Assembly: GCA_902729315.2 (NCBI GenBank)
Contig: LR746274.1
Location: 6,755,037 to 6,819,036, forward strand
Reading direction: 5' to 3'
Length of the DNA stretch: 64,000 nucleotides
From: Spirodela intermedia
Lineage: Eukaryota > Streptophyta > Magnoliopsida > Alismatales > Araceae
Position 1 is the stretch's first letter. Each line of letters opens with the position of its first letter. Both the position numbers and the translations under genes were made by a program. Of this stretch, positions 37,401 to 50,788 are shown piece by piece. The notes beneath the pieces were generated by a model. The model did no database searches, was not told the DNA's origin, and was given only the letters and a program-made list of their open reading frames with translations.

Positions 37401-39471
37401 TGTGGCATACAGGGAGCCAGGCACAAGCTATGTCACCTTCCTTCTCACTGAGTTGCCAGAACATAACCTACCTCCTCTCAAGTTTCAACGGGAGAAGACA
37501 TAACTCGATCTTCATGACGTGTGCGTGCGAGGGAGAACGAGAGAGAGGCATAGAGAGAGACAAAGACCTAAGACAACGAGACTTCTGAGGTAGGAGAGGG
37601 GGCGAGAGTGCTTCACGAGGACGGAGGGAATGAAGAGACGAAAAGAGTTTCGTGGAGTACATATATAAGCCAGAGGAGAAGTCGTTCCGACCCTAAAGAG
37701 GGAAGCATACCGTCAGAGAATATCAGACTGATACACAAAGAGACAGAACAGGTCGAAGGGAACCACCAAGATTTACATACTACTCCGTTAAATTCTCCTT
37801 GCGCTTCCTCTACCTTCTCGGACGAGTCCCCATGCTAAGTTTAACTGACCTTGTATGGCCTTCTTCCCCTAATATAGAAGACTCATCTATGCGAAAATGG
37901 GTTTTGAGATAAGAGAGCTAAGGTTGAGAGAGAGAGAGAGAGAGAGGGAGGGAGGGGAGATCTAGAAGATCCCGTCTCCAATCATCCCAAGATCGCAAGG
38001 CCTATAGAGAAAAAGCCCGCCTTTTCCCGCACAGTAAAGATCACCAAGATTTGTCCGGAGCTCTTGGAATAACCAGGGATTCCACTTTGACAAACGCGAG
38101 ACAGAATGTCTTCAATGCCATATCCCTCGAGCTTTCGTACAAAACTTGGGGGTTATGATTTTCATTGAAATACAGTATTTTGCTCATACCACCAATGACT
38201 TGAAAAATAGACTGAGAGAGAGAGGGTTATGCCACCATAATTTCCATATTCCCTTTTCTTTAGCAATCTTCGTAAAGTTTAAATTTATAAAACATGCTAG
38301 GAATAAGCTTTATTCAGGGTAACAATATATATCATGAAATGTAACATTCTGTAATCCCAAAATTATAATAGGTCGATTTTGATGCCTAAGGTCCTTGCCG
38401 ATCCCAAAACATAGCTCGGTGATCATTTCAGAAAATGATGAACTTGAATTCAAACGTTCGGTGACCATTCAACACAACATCTTTAACTTTTTGTAAGTAC
38501 ACTTGAGAGTCCCATTCATCAGGTTTAAACTCTGGAAACTTAAACACAACAGGAGATAAAATTATTACATCAGATTGCTCGGAAAACCTTAGTATCTAAA
38601 TCTAAGAGTTAATGGCATTATTTTGTACCAATTTTATCATCTGATATTCAACGCTATGGTTCCACAGAACGCTTCGTTTAATATTCGTTAATACACCTTG
38701 TCTTCCATGCCAAAGTTGACATTTTTTATTATAGTATATTTTATCAGATTAATTCTCCTTTAAAAATGGTGATAGACTATGTTTGTATCAACTATCCTTA
38801 TTTTCCCATATGTAAATAATATAGATTATAGTTGACATATATTATATATGCTCTACAATTTCCTGAGGACCCTTTTTAAAACAATATAACACAGAGTAAA
38901 GGTATTTAACCCTGGAAGATGAAACCTCACATTAAAGGTCATAGTATCTTTATCATGTGAGAATTAATTAGTAGCCCACCTGATTGAAGATATGCCTGTA
39001 GTGACGGAGTTTCGCCAATGTTATTGTTGAAAATTTTATTTAAAATATTTAAACTAATCCCATATGCAATGAGAGTTTGTATTTTTACCCCGTTACCTAT
39101 TTGTATTTTTTATTTCATCATCATTTTTGAAAATCAGAAATAAGAAGGTGAATGAAGATTAATGATATCTTATTGAGCTTTCGGCGAATTCCTTCTTTGT
39201 TGAAACGTCGCGAAGCTTAACAAAACGTCCATACGCAAAATATCCAAGGGAGAGAGAGAGATCATCTACTCCCGTACTCCACTAGACGGTTTCTAACATA
39301 GCGTATTTAGAATCGGAAGACGCGAACGGACATAGAAAAGGAGAGGTAAGGAGCGGCAGGCATCTCGTTGGTTTCTCCCGAAGGATACGAGCTCCACGTT
39401 CAGAAAGAGAGCGTGGAGGCGAGGGCGGGGTGTGTTGTCGGATTCTCTCACAACGTTTGCTCACAAAGAGC

Positions 39472-39474
<3 letters not shown>

Positions 39475-39527
<53 letters not shown>
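39475..39527. repeat. (GA)26 microsatellite
   Basis: One of the longest perfect dinucleotide runs in the window. Open frames through it read as Arg-Glu repeats on one strand and Leu-Ser on the other and are not genes. Confidence 0.97.
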
Positions 39528-39532
<5 letters not shown>

Positions 39533-42500
39533 TGAGATCAACCACAACCCTTTCTCGCTTATTTATTTACCAAATAATCACATACATACTGAGAAAGTTC
39601 TTAGGAGTGGGGTGGGTATCATCCACACATGCAATTTATTACTGGTTTTCGGTGGGAGAGTGGGAAGAGTGGGAAAACCCAACCTTAACTGCACACCCGT
39701 ATGCAAAAATACATGGAATCCTAAAGCCAGCAATCCATGTGCGTAAACCTCACTGTCTTTGAGAAATGACGCTAGAGCAAAAACATCTCTCTCTCTCTTC
39801 CTATTCTATCTCAACTGGATTCCTCAGGGAGGACCACTGAGCCCCCGACCCCCTGCCAGGTTTCGTCGGGAATAGTGGTGGAGTGGTCCTGCTCTAGCGA
39901 TCATCCGTCGCTATGTCCCCCAGCTACTGATCGATACGAATCTGCCGCTATTGCCTCTACACCATTCTCTCTCTCTCTCTCTCTCTCTCTCTTCCCGTAA
40001 ATTCTCTGAAACGCACTTTGCTGCTGCAGTGATGATCTGTCGGTCAGAATGGCGCGTTTTGTCGCCGATGGGTACTCTGCCAGCCATCGGAAGACGTTTC
40101 AAACGGCCGTCCTGCACAACCCGCGTTTCATTCAGAGACCCTTGTTGCTCATCTTTGTTTGTCGCTATAGCAGGGAAAAGTGTAGAATTCGGAGAGAGAG
40201 ACAGACAGAGAGGGTGAGAGGGAGGGAGGAAGGGACGGCGGGATACAAAGAGAATCGGCGTGGGAGAGAGAAAAAGATGGACGAAGAAAGAGAGTTCGAT
40301 CCAGATGTATATTTTAATCATGACTCAACCTGGGAGTACATATGACAGGTGTTTTCTAGCTTTTGCTGGAAAAACAGCGATTTGATAATGCTTATGGTAC
40401 TTCGGGTACTTTCTTTAATGTGACGACTCAGGCAGAAGACGGAGGTATCTCTTCATACATTAACGTTCTCAATACTTTAAAACCTATTTTAATTGCACCG
40501 ATTATAACTTTCATAACCAGACAACAGCTACTCGTCCACCACGCCATGTTGAGGATAGATCTAGATTAGCAATGCCAAATTTCTAAATAAGAACCTTACG
40601 CGTAGAGCTAGATGGGCTAACAACCTTTGGAGCCGTGTTGCTTCATCATCATCCATCTGCCAGTTTCTGTTCAGAAGATGATCTTCTTGTTCTACTCCAA
40701 CTGTGAATATGAGCTAAAAATATCCCCTTCTGAAAACTTCGCACTTGTAGTAAATACCCAGAGCTCGTAAAGAAAACAACCCGATCTCTCCCTCACTCAC
40801 TCTCTCATATACGCGTAGTTGAGCATATAGATTGAGGGGGTTCCCAAAATTTTCAGTCATACAAAAGTTGCCAACGATGAGTTAAAGTAGTTGAGCATTC
40901 TCAAAAATGAATAAACCTCAAGGCCATACGGAAGGAGGCATAATATCTCATCTCATAATGTCTATCAAATACATGTGCTCATTTGGATGAATTACTCGTG
41001 GGTTTTCCTTCCTATATTTTCGTACCTAATGCCGATGGCTTATATGGGCATCTAGTTTGCTTTTGGAAGGGAGAATCGCCAGGGATGATCTTCTTGCAGG
41101 GCTCATCATACTGGCTGGTTGTTTCTTTGCTGCTTCCCCTTGAGGGGTCCTTTTCCTGGACAGACGACAAGATTCTCTTGAGGTTTTCAGAGATTTCGAT
41201 TCTTTTTTGAAAGAGGAGACAACCTTTTCTCGACCAAAAATTAGAGAGAATCTCAGACGGAAAAACCGTTAGGTTAGTGTGGGTGCGCTCCACGCAGTGG
41301 ATTCATTATGTAGGTGAATGGAAGGCGCGGCATCACTTCGAATCTCCCCCCACTTGATGAACTCAAACTCTTTCTAGCTTTAGTCGAAGGCAACTCAATT
41401 GACCTCAGAAAAAAAAGTAATAATGATAGTAAAGTAGTAGCTTGTGCTCTCTTAGTTGAGCTGAGCGAGATCGATCTTAATTTAATGATTAAATTATTAA
41501 CGACAGGAAAAAGCCAATTTGCACTTTCTAAAAGAGTGAAGTTAGATTATAGATGAATGGCAACCTGTATACTCAAAATGGGTAGGAAAAGGCTAGCTTG
41601 CGATTTGTGAATCGGTTTATTGAGATTAATGAGATATTGATTAATGATGCAAGGTAGTGACCAGTACTATCTGAATGGAGTTGGTTCACTGGGAACACTG
41701 AAATTCATGATTTCACCGGTATTTGTAGAAAATCGCGGACTTGACAGTCTAGTCGACGGTTCAAGTAAAGATCAATCAGAACTTACAGTTTGCCCATTAA
41801 TGGCAGAAACGCAAACGTGCACTCAATAAATGAAAGTTGCTTGAGATTATTGAGAACTCGACTGTAGTTCCACCATTTGTACTAGAAAATGGTTACCTTG
41901 TAGTCACTCTAATCAGACAATGATTTTATCATAAATTGTAGAGGAATGTAAACTTGTTCACTGTCTCTTTAATGGTGTGATGATTTAGCAATTAGTATGA
42001 GAAAATTTCCAGCTTATACTCTGATCTTTCAATGAGTTCACCATTTACAGCGGAGTAGTGACTCGTCACATCAGACGCTCTTCTCCATGGTCAAAGTGTC
42101 AAGATCCAATCTAATCTACATCTTATTGATTCAGCAGATACAAACCCAGATCTTCTATGGCTTTGTTGATCAACGTAAGAGGAGAGGGAGTGAGGGAGGG
42201 AGGGCGGGAAAGAGAGAGAGAGAATATTCTCACAAAAACGCAAATCTGGGCACAATCGTTCGGCAGGGCGACGATGAGTTGATGGGACATCTGTCCTTGT
42301 GGTCGAAAGGCTGGAAGGAGAGAATCATGCACAGGTTTACCTTTACGGTACTTTGCACGAGGGCCATAAAGATGAGTTGGCTTTCTGTGACCTCTGAAAC
42401 GGATTGATGGATCACTTCCTTCCCTCTCTTCTCTCTCCCTCTCTTTCTCTCTCTTCCTTCCCTTCATACAGCTCTCGATCCCCTCAATTCACCCACATGC

Positions 42501-43681
42501 CTGCCATCCTCCTGCAGATGAAACCTCCAATCATCCTCCAGCGGAGAGAGAGAGAGCGTGGGAGGAAGACGCGGAGAGGTTGGGAAAGTGAATAGAGAGT
42601 GATCTTTGAGTAGGAGAGAGAAAGGAGACTGATAATGACAAATCAGGACTTACGGAACAGCTATGGCGGGTGATTAGACAGCTCCATCTTTGAGTTGTCA
42701 TTGATTAATTACTTTATTTTGAAAATTTAAACAATTTAAGTAAACTACTTAATCTTACGGAAAACCCATGGGTTATCTTAATTAATTCTACAACCAAACT
42801 ATTAATTGTATTTTCCTCAACATATCGAAAATTTTAATATGTACGTACTGATCCACCGAATGCTTAATAACAGGCCTCTGTTCGACATCTCAGCACAATC
42901 TTAAACTAAATTAATTTTGGAAAATATATTTTATAATTTCCACATTTTGGAGAAAAACAAATAATTACATTTTATATTAAGTTTTAAAGAAAACGATCGT
43001 GAGGATTTTCATGAACGGTTCAGAGAGGGTTTATATACAATATGTACTGTTTTACGGCTTTTTGAAAGTCCATAAGGGTTTAAAAAGTATTGTCTGGATG
43101 ATGGCGCATCTGGCTCCATCGCTATCGGGCTCCGACAGTCTGCGACGTGCCATCTCTGGAGCACGCGGCGAAAGTCGCGGACATCGTGAGTCCAACGTGC
43201 GCAAACGAATCTAGTCATGTGCGGTGGCGGTACGGCGGTGTCTCCTCTCTCTTTCGCTCTCTCTCTCTCTGGGTGCGCAGTCTCGTCAGCACCTGGGCGG
43301 TAACCTGTTTCCGACCCCTTCTCTGTTTCCCTAAAATCCTCAGGAAACTAAAACGAAATGTTCTACGTAGTGTTACCTTGCTTTGTCAATGATGTATATA
43401 TCAAGTATTTAAATAATTAGAGGTTTACTATGGATCGTCCTCTGGATCAGTAAATTCATCAATAGTACTTTTTCCAAATTATGATGTTTAGCTTTTAGAA
43501 ACTGACATTTATAATACTTTTTCTAAATTTATTGTCTCATTTAAATTAAAAAGATACCAATGTAATTCACAAAAAATAGATATTTAAGCCCATTACTTTG
43601 GAAAATCCGTATTATTGCCCATTGTTTTGTTGGTTCCTGGTGGCTCCTCTGTTTAAAAAATTAATTAACTAGTTAGTGTAT

Positions 43682-43702
43682 TCTTCTTCTTCTTCTTCTT
43701 CT
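43682..43702. repeat. (TTC)7 microsatellite
   Basis: A perfect trinucleotide run at the right end of the GA/CT-rich block. Confidence 0.95.
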
Positions 43703-43900
43703 AACTAAAATGGGCCCTTTAAAAACTCAGAAATGTGCCCAAGAGAGAGGAAATGGAGAGAAACGGACCGGAGGGAAGGGAGAGGGAGACGGAGAGGGAG
43801 AGAAGGGGTGGGGAGAGAGAGAGAGAGCTAGAGACGTCTCATCAATTTACCAGTACGATATTTAGAAATGTCCCACGCTCCTAACTGTACAAGTTGCCTC

Positions 43901-46900
43901 GGCCTTGAAATCAAATTATTTTCACTGCATTGCTATTTATGATTGTGCTGGGTATCGGAAAATCCCCCAGACCAGACTCCAAAGTGACGTGAACTCGTCA
44001 TCAGTAGGAAAAATGCAGGCCTCTCTAGAGAGAGGTTACCTTCATCTTTTCATCCATCTTCACCCATTATTTTCCTCGTCATTTTATGTATTATTCATGG
44101 TTTTCGTCTACTTTGTGAAAGTTGTTTAATCAGAACCCATGCAGTCTCAATGGAAACCCAACGTTCATAGACAGTACTCAATTAAATTGCCATGATTTTT
44201 TTATCTTAGCTTTAATTATTTTATGAATGCCTATTCGTAAGAGAATATTTTAAGATTCTTTTATAAAACGGGAAATCATCTAAAACATATGTAGCTTTTT
44301 CTTTTGTATACCATTGTTAAGTTTTGTAACTCTGTGACCTTCGAAGTTCAAGGTTCTCTAGGGTGGAAAGGTTATTTCACATTGCGTTCTTAATTTACAT
44401 CTAACTCAAAAATGTTATATATATTCTCTACTAACCTCTAGGAAGCTCCAACGAAATTTAAGAAGCATTTCCCAGATTTTGCAGATGGATGATTGCTCTT
44501 TATCTTTTGCTATTTTGACTTAATGTTCTGTGATGGTGACTTTCTTCAGATATTATCTTCATTAGGTTGTAGTTTTCAGGAAAGGAGTTCAGTCACTTAG
44601 GCGAACTTGTGTTTGATAAAACGAGAATAAGTTGAAACCAAAAAAGGAAAAAATAAAGTGCATGCACAACATTTATCAAATCTACGATATACTACTCTAC
44701 ATGTAGGTTTCTGAAGTTTATAAGATTAACCAAGAGGGGGTGAATAGCCTTTTTCACACCTAATTACTCATTGCCCACTTATTAAAGTAAGTGCCAATAT
44801 TTATAGTGGTTTGATACACTATAAAATGCCAAAAAATATGTTCTTATCTATCCTATAATAAATTTAATCCTCTAAAAATTCTGTGTTCTGTAACATACTT
44901 TTTCTAGATTCATGATTTTAGATTGGCTAAATCAGATTAGCACCTAAATAATTGTTAGATTCATGATTCTAGGTCAATTAAGCTAGTTTCTTCTAGATTT
45001 ATGCCTCTAGGTTGTTAATCATATTAACAAGTAATTAAATGTCAAGAAATTATAAATATTGAATTATAGATGAAATACATGTACAGATATAAATTTTTAG
45101 CATATAATTTCTTTGGGAATAAATGAGAGTGGCTTGGAGGTACAAAACCTTACTTTGGTATAATTCCATTCTCAATACTTGAGATTGATCTGAAAGTATT
45201 ATTTTGTCACTTAGAATCCTTCTGGAGTGTCAAAGATGTTAATTATGTTATAGGACAACATTCTCCTACCTTGTGACATCTATCAAATAATTTCCAATGG
45301 TCATTCCAATCGTTATTTTTAATCACGCTTTGTCCATATTGCAATTATTATGATAACACTAACACCTTTAAATTCTTTTTTTTCTCTTGTAGTCCTATAG
45401 TTTATTACATGTCAATACCCTTTATACCAACCGAGTCAACTCATTAGCAAACTTGTTAGAAAGAAGTAAAAACATTGAATTTCGATGTAACAACTTCAAA
45501 ATATTTGATAAGCTTTAGCAAAGACTATAATAAAGGATTTAAAATATAAAAAATATGGCTGTGATATAAAATTATCATTGTACCTTGTTGTGTCTTGCTT
45601 GTGTTGTGACTTCACTTCCTTGAGTATTTTATTAGTCACTTTGACAATTCTTAGACTTCTTCTAAAGTGAGTATAATAACTTCCTTTAGATGATAACTTG
45701 TTCATTATGAGTAATAAGACTTCTTTATATGTGAGTTAACTCACCTTTGTTCATATGGTAACCTACTTATTATTGATGTTAGTACTCCTTTTCATATATT
45801 GAATTCAAAACACATTACAAAATTTTGTCACATATTAAAATATGACTCTTAAAATTCATAGGGGACTGAATAATTATTAATTAAATAATTACCATTATAC
45901 CCCAACTTGGTCGCTTCCTCACCATGAATGTAAACATTTATCATACCGAATGAAGTAGACTCCCTTCCTAGAAGTAGGAACACACACCAGTTTTTGCAAA
46001 CAGTCCTGAAATCACATGGGACTTCAATAAGGGGAAACAAAATATTTTGCTAATATATTTATAAACATGGCATAAAGTTTTTTAGTGTAGAATTTTGACA
46101 TCAACCAATAGTCAATACTTTCAACTCATAGTATGATGCATTATACTCATGCTAAACTACCTAAGATCTATGCTATAATCTACCTAAGTCATGGTAAATT
46201 TTGAAGCGTCTATGAACTATGCAACCTACACGTATTAAGGAAGCTTTGTGCACAAAAACTGTAAGCTAAATATATTTTTATGTTCTTGGAAGTATTCATA
46301 GTTGTAGGAAGATAGTTTGGTATTCCCCAACCTACATCTATTTATTGAGGGCTCATAACCTTAACTTCTACTATTCTTCTATTAAGAGTTACAATTGATA
46401 TTCATGAGATTAAAAGATCACCTTATATGATAGATTTAATGGGTGTATCATCCATTGTTTCATACCAAGGCATTAAATTGCCTTTCTCTCTCTTGTTAAG
46501 AGTACTATAATGCTTTCTACTAAAAGCAATAATAATATATTTGTAAAATGATCTTGAAGCCAAGAAGATAAACTTACCTGATGTTGGGATGATGTAGAAG
46601 CCATAACAAGATTGCTTATGTAGTTGAAATTTGATTAGATATTCTAAATCAAGCATAATAATTTGATAACTTGTTGAGAAATATTTTAAAAGCTCTTATA
46701 ATTGTTATTTTTTAAGCTCATATTGTGATAACTAATCAGTAAAAAATTATCTTAATCAACATTTTAGTTTGTTGGAGCATTAATGTATGTTATTTCGATG
46801 ATGGCTTACACTTAAAAGATCAATTAAAAAATCGAAATATACCTTTTCATCTATGTGGGAATATAAATTTAACTAAATATTAGTGGATTTTACCATGTGA

Positions 46901-47959
46901 ATTTATTATTTTATATCTTCATGTGAAAATTAGTAATATTTACATAATCTAATCTTGTGAAAAAGTAATCACTAACATTTCCAAATAAATGATTACAAAA
47001 GCTTACTTAGTCTAATTAAGCACTTATAATGTTAGATCATTATTTTCAATGATTTTTATATAAAAATAACTGATCAAATCTAGTATGCTCATAATGCCAC
47101 ATATTTTCTAAACATTAACAATATATTTCATAAAATATTTTTAATATATTTAATAATAAAATTATAATTTTTCACATTGAGATCGTGATTCAATTTATTT
47201 ACTTGACAATTATATATTTTTAGGGGATTTGGACAAAGTTCTAGTTGACTAATCAATATTCCATTTGGACATGTATTACTATTTTTTTTTGGACAATATA
47301 AGATCCTTACAAGACTTATTCAAATCAGTATGCTTCAAATATATATGTTGGTACTTAATAATGACACCTATTGATTTCTCAAGAGGATATTTAAACCTTT
47401 AAAGGTCATGTCATATTAATTTTCCAATCATTTACTTTTTCAAGTAATTTTGGGATTTTGAATGACAACAAAAGATATAAGAGGTTTTTGAATTTGAAAA
47501 AAATATCACAATTTTCAAATATGACTTTTTTATAGATGGATTACATTTCCAATGGCTCATTAGTTTTAAATGATGATCTCTAACCTCTCTAACTTTGAGA
47601 GCTTCATTGAGTTTTTATGCCAAAAATTCTAAGAGTACTTGTGAGGTATTTCTTTATAGTCAAATGAAATGAAAGCTACTGAGTCAAAGAACTTTTTTCA
47701 AGCAATCGAAAATCTTCCTTAATAGATCAAAGAGGCAATATCTTCCACAGCTATTTGACATCCTTATAAAAAGAGTATCAAAAAAATTAAGCCTCGATCA
47801 TCATCATCACTAGAATTTTTGCCGCACTACAAGTCAATGTTATTTTTTGAAAAATGTACTTAGTGAAATTCTTCTTTAATATTTGTAAGATAAACATGTA
47901 GTTAAATATTGATCTACTAGACAATGCTTCAGGATAATATGAAGTTCAATTCAATTCAT
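43901..47959. other. Very AT-rich stretch, probably retroelement-derived
   Basis: No gene recognised. Near 44730 the words CCAAGAGGGGGTGAAT resemble a sequence commonly found near the 5' end of plant copia elements, upstream of gag. With the gag remnant starting at 47960, this stretch may be the 5' part of the same decayed element; that is inference. Confidence 0.4.
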
Positions 47960-49830
47960 AGACCATCTCTATTTAATAGATCGAATTATGCCTTGTTGAA
48001 GAATAATATATATATTTATTCATTAATTGTATTACTACTTTTAGGAAATTATTATAGATAGACCATTAGAAGTAAATGAGGATGAATTTTTAGAAAAAAA
48101 AAATAATATTTTATTCATAAATACTATAATTAGAATTTTTTTCATTAGTGGGTTAGATGGAAAGAAATTCAACTGAATTTTGACACATGGATTTATAAAA
48201 AAAAATATGGAATATATTATTGCTAATTCATGAAGGAACCATGCAAGGCAATAATTTTAAGACATCAATTCACATAGAAATATGAGATATTTATTTTGAA
48301 TGAAAATGAGACTATTTCAGAATTGTTTGACAGATTTTTTGATAATTTAAATGGTTTGAAAATCTAAGAAGAACATATCTTTTAGTTGTCATGAATACGA
48401 AGATTTTAATATTTTTGTTTTTCTCTTAGACACCTAAAGTAATGGCCATTGATGAGAACAAAGATTTAACATAATTATCCTCATATAAACCATTAGGATC
48501 ACTGCTTATCTATGAGATGATTTTAGGAAAAAATGAAGTCAATATACAAAAACCCAATGAGAAAATAGTTGCCTAAAGTCAGCTGAAATTATAGATGACA
48601 TCATAAATTCAGAGGAGAAGGTAGAAGAAATAGTTATGTTGATCAAGAGATTAAGAAACATTTTACTAAATTAAGGAATAAAAATATTTTGAAAAATGCA
48701 TTTTTTTCTTCTACTATAAATGATAAATTTAAGAATGCACTAATTTTATTTTACTACAAAACGTTAGGTTACTCAAAAGTAGATTGCTCAATAATTCAGG
48801 GAACACGAAGAAGAAGATAATAATGCTTACTTGGAGTGATGAAGATGAATCTTCATTGAAATATGAGGAAGAAAGCAAATCAAAGATATATTTTGCTACC
48901 AATTGAAGTGAATTCTCTCATGATGAAGTATTTAGAGAAGAACTTTATGATTTACCTGTTGATTTATGAAATGCTTTCACTAAGGTGAACTTGAAGTTTG
49001 AAAAATAAAGAAAAGAAAATAAGGATTTGAAATAACACATTAAAACCATTACTAAATAATTAGAATCTGACCAGAAAAATATTGAAGCTTATAATTCTGA
49101 AATCAATGAGTTGTCTAGAGAAAATATTAAATTGAAAACACAACTAAAAAAATTAAGAAAACTAACTATGATGAAATGACTATTAATAGTGATAAAATAG
49201 TAGAGAAAGGAAAGGAAAAATTAGAATTTTTTTTCCAAAATTTAATGACATCTATCAAAAAATAGATGAACTAATTGAAACTCAATATAGACATAAACAA
49301 AGGAATATGACATTCTAGATGGTTAGATGAAAGAACAAACTAGAAAAGTACTCTTCACATTTTCTGATATGAAAAGGCAAAAGTAAGAGTAAGAATATTT
49401 ATAACTTTGTAGACTTATTTATAATTTAGTTAGTCACTTAAATAAGTGGTACATACATCTAAATTTATTATAATAAAGTAGGTACACTTCTTAGGAACAA
49501 CTAGGCAAGTTTTTAAAAGAAAAGATAATATAGAAAAATAATAGGATTCTAGGGAAACAAAAAATTAGACAAATCTGGGGTTCTAAATAAACTATTGGAT
49601 TAAATTTAAAATATAAATTTATATTATTTTTGGACCCTCATTTGGAAATAAATTTTATTTATTTTCGGAATCCTTTTGGGTGGAAGAAGTTCCATAGTAC
49701 CTTGACAATGGATGCTTGAGACACATGACTAGAGAAAGAGGGTAGCTTGCCTCATTCATTGAAAAAGTAGGTGAAGTAACTATTGGGGTAAATAAGAAAA
49801 GAAAAATAATAAGACATAAAACATACAAAT
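47960..49830 (+). mobile_element. Ty1/copia retrotransposon remnant (gag and protease only)
   Basis: Reading in shifting frames with many stops, the order of a copia gag-pol N-terminal region is recognisable. RPSLFNRSNYAL at about 47960 corresponds to the usual RPPLFNGxNYxxWK. NENETISELFDRF at about 48300 belongs to the UBN2-type gag. LGYSKVDC near 48765-48790 is a damaged CCHC zinc knuckle that keeps one cysteine. WSDEDESS near 48835 is the acidic segment after the knuckle. WYLDNGC and RHMT at about 49690-49725 are the aspartic protease motif (usually DSG, here DNG). Integrase, reverse transcriptase and RNase H are not found downstream. The element is long dead. It lies just upstream of dispersed repeat copy 2, but nothing links the two. 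Confidence 0.8.
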
Positions 49831-50788
49831 AAATCAAAACACTATAATTAAAAAAATAATGCTTGTTAAAAGTTCAAAGCACAATCGGATTAGGATCAAC
49901 CAATTATCTAATAAAAAATTTAGAGTTAACTTTTGTCAATGCCCTAGGTTTTGATATTATAAATAAAATTTTATTTATTGAATATTGAGTGTTATTTATA
50001 CATCCCTCAAAGTTACATCAAGTATTCAATATGTCTAATATGTTTACCATGTGGATCATACTTAATAATTTTATGATCATATCACTTGAATCCAATGTAT
50101 TATTTCATGAGATCCAAAGACTCGTCATGATAGGAACAATGATCATTGATCAACATTTATCAAAACATCATCCCTTGATAAAAGGATATATACATGATTT
50201 AATTAATATAGTGGTACCTTTCTTTCCATTACGAACGACATGCTTCACCTGCTCCCTCCTCGAGTCCATTAGCACTCCTGTCCAGAGCGAAGAGAAGGCG
50301 AAAAGTGCCGCCGAAGCATCATGAGCAGGCTTCTATTGCTATGCAACAATAGACAAGGTGCACATGAAGCACCCACATGTTTGAATGATCGGGTAAAGAG
50401 TGAGCTTCTTATTGGATCCAACACATCTAGCAGAGCAAAGTAGCGTTCCATTCTTTTCAGCGGCTTCAAATGCTTCAGTGTATATTCCTTAAAAATCTAC
50501 TCTTTGCCATGAAGGCGTGAATCACTATTCTTTCTATGCAAGGATTGGGAACTTCATTACCTACTCTTGACCATGGTAATGGATTTTCATGCGGGTTTCA
50601 AAAGTAAATCTAGGATTTCCAAAGGGAAAGGTTTGTTAGCCATACATAGAACTCTACACACTAACTTTGGTGGTCAAATTGGAAATGTGGATGAAAATGG
50701 GCTATTTTTAAAAGTATCTCAACACAAATAAATCAATTATAATTCTATAAAAGGTCTCAAAAATAGTAAAACAAAAATCAGGTTGATC
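49831..50788. other. AT-rich DNA with a GC-richer island at 50220-50470
   Basis: No gene recognised. The island is clearly richer in GC than its surroundings and is open in part on both strands, but matches nothing I know. It could be an inserted gene fragment. Confidence 0.4.

Larger units (their letters stand above)
31441..43900. other. Gene-poor block with many GA/CT tracts
   Basis: No conserved protein was recognised here on either strand. The block differs from both flanks by higher GC and by frequent short GA/CT runs, for example 31461-31506, 32933-32982, 33399-33435, 35820-35850, 36000-36020, 37286-37325, 37929-37947, 39475-39527 and 39966-39992. Most open frames in it translate those runs into Arg-Glu or Leu-Ser repeats and are not credible genes. 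It may be very old decayed gene or transposon sequence. Confidence 0.5.

Noticed and set aside
39911-40321. Open frames rich in Arg-Glu or Leu-Ser repeats (also near 31300, 32900, 39300, 42100)
   Set aside because: They are translations of GA/CT microsatellites, open in several frames at once, and not credible genes.
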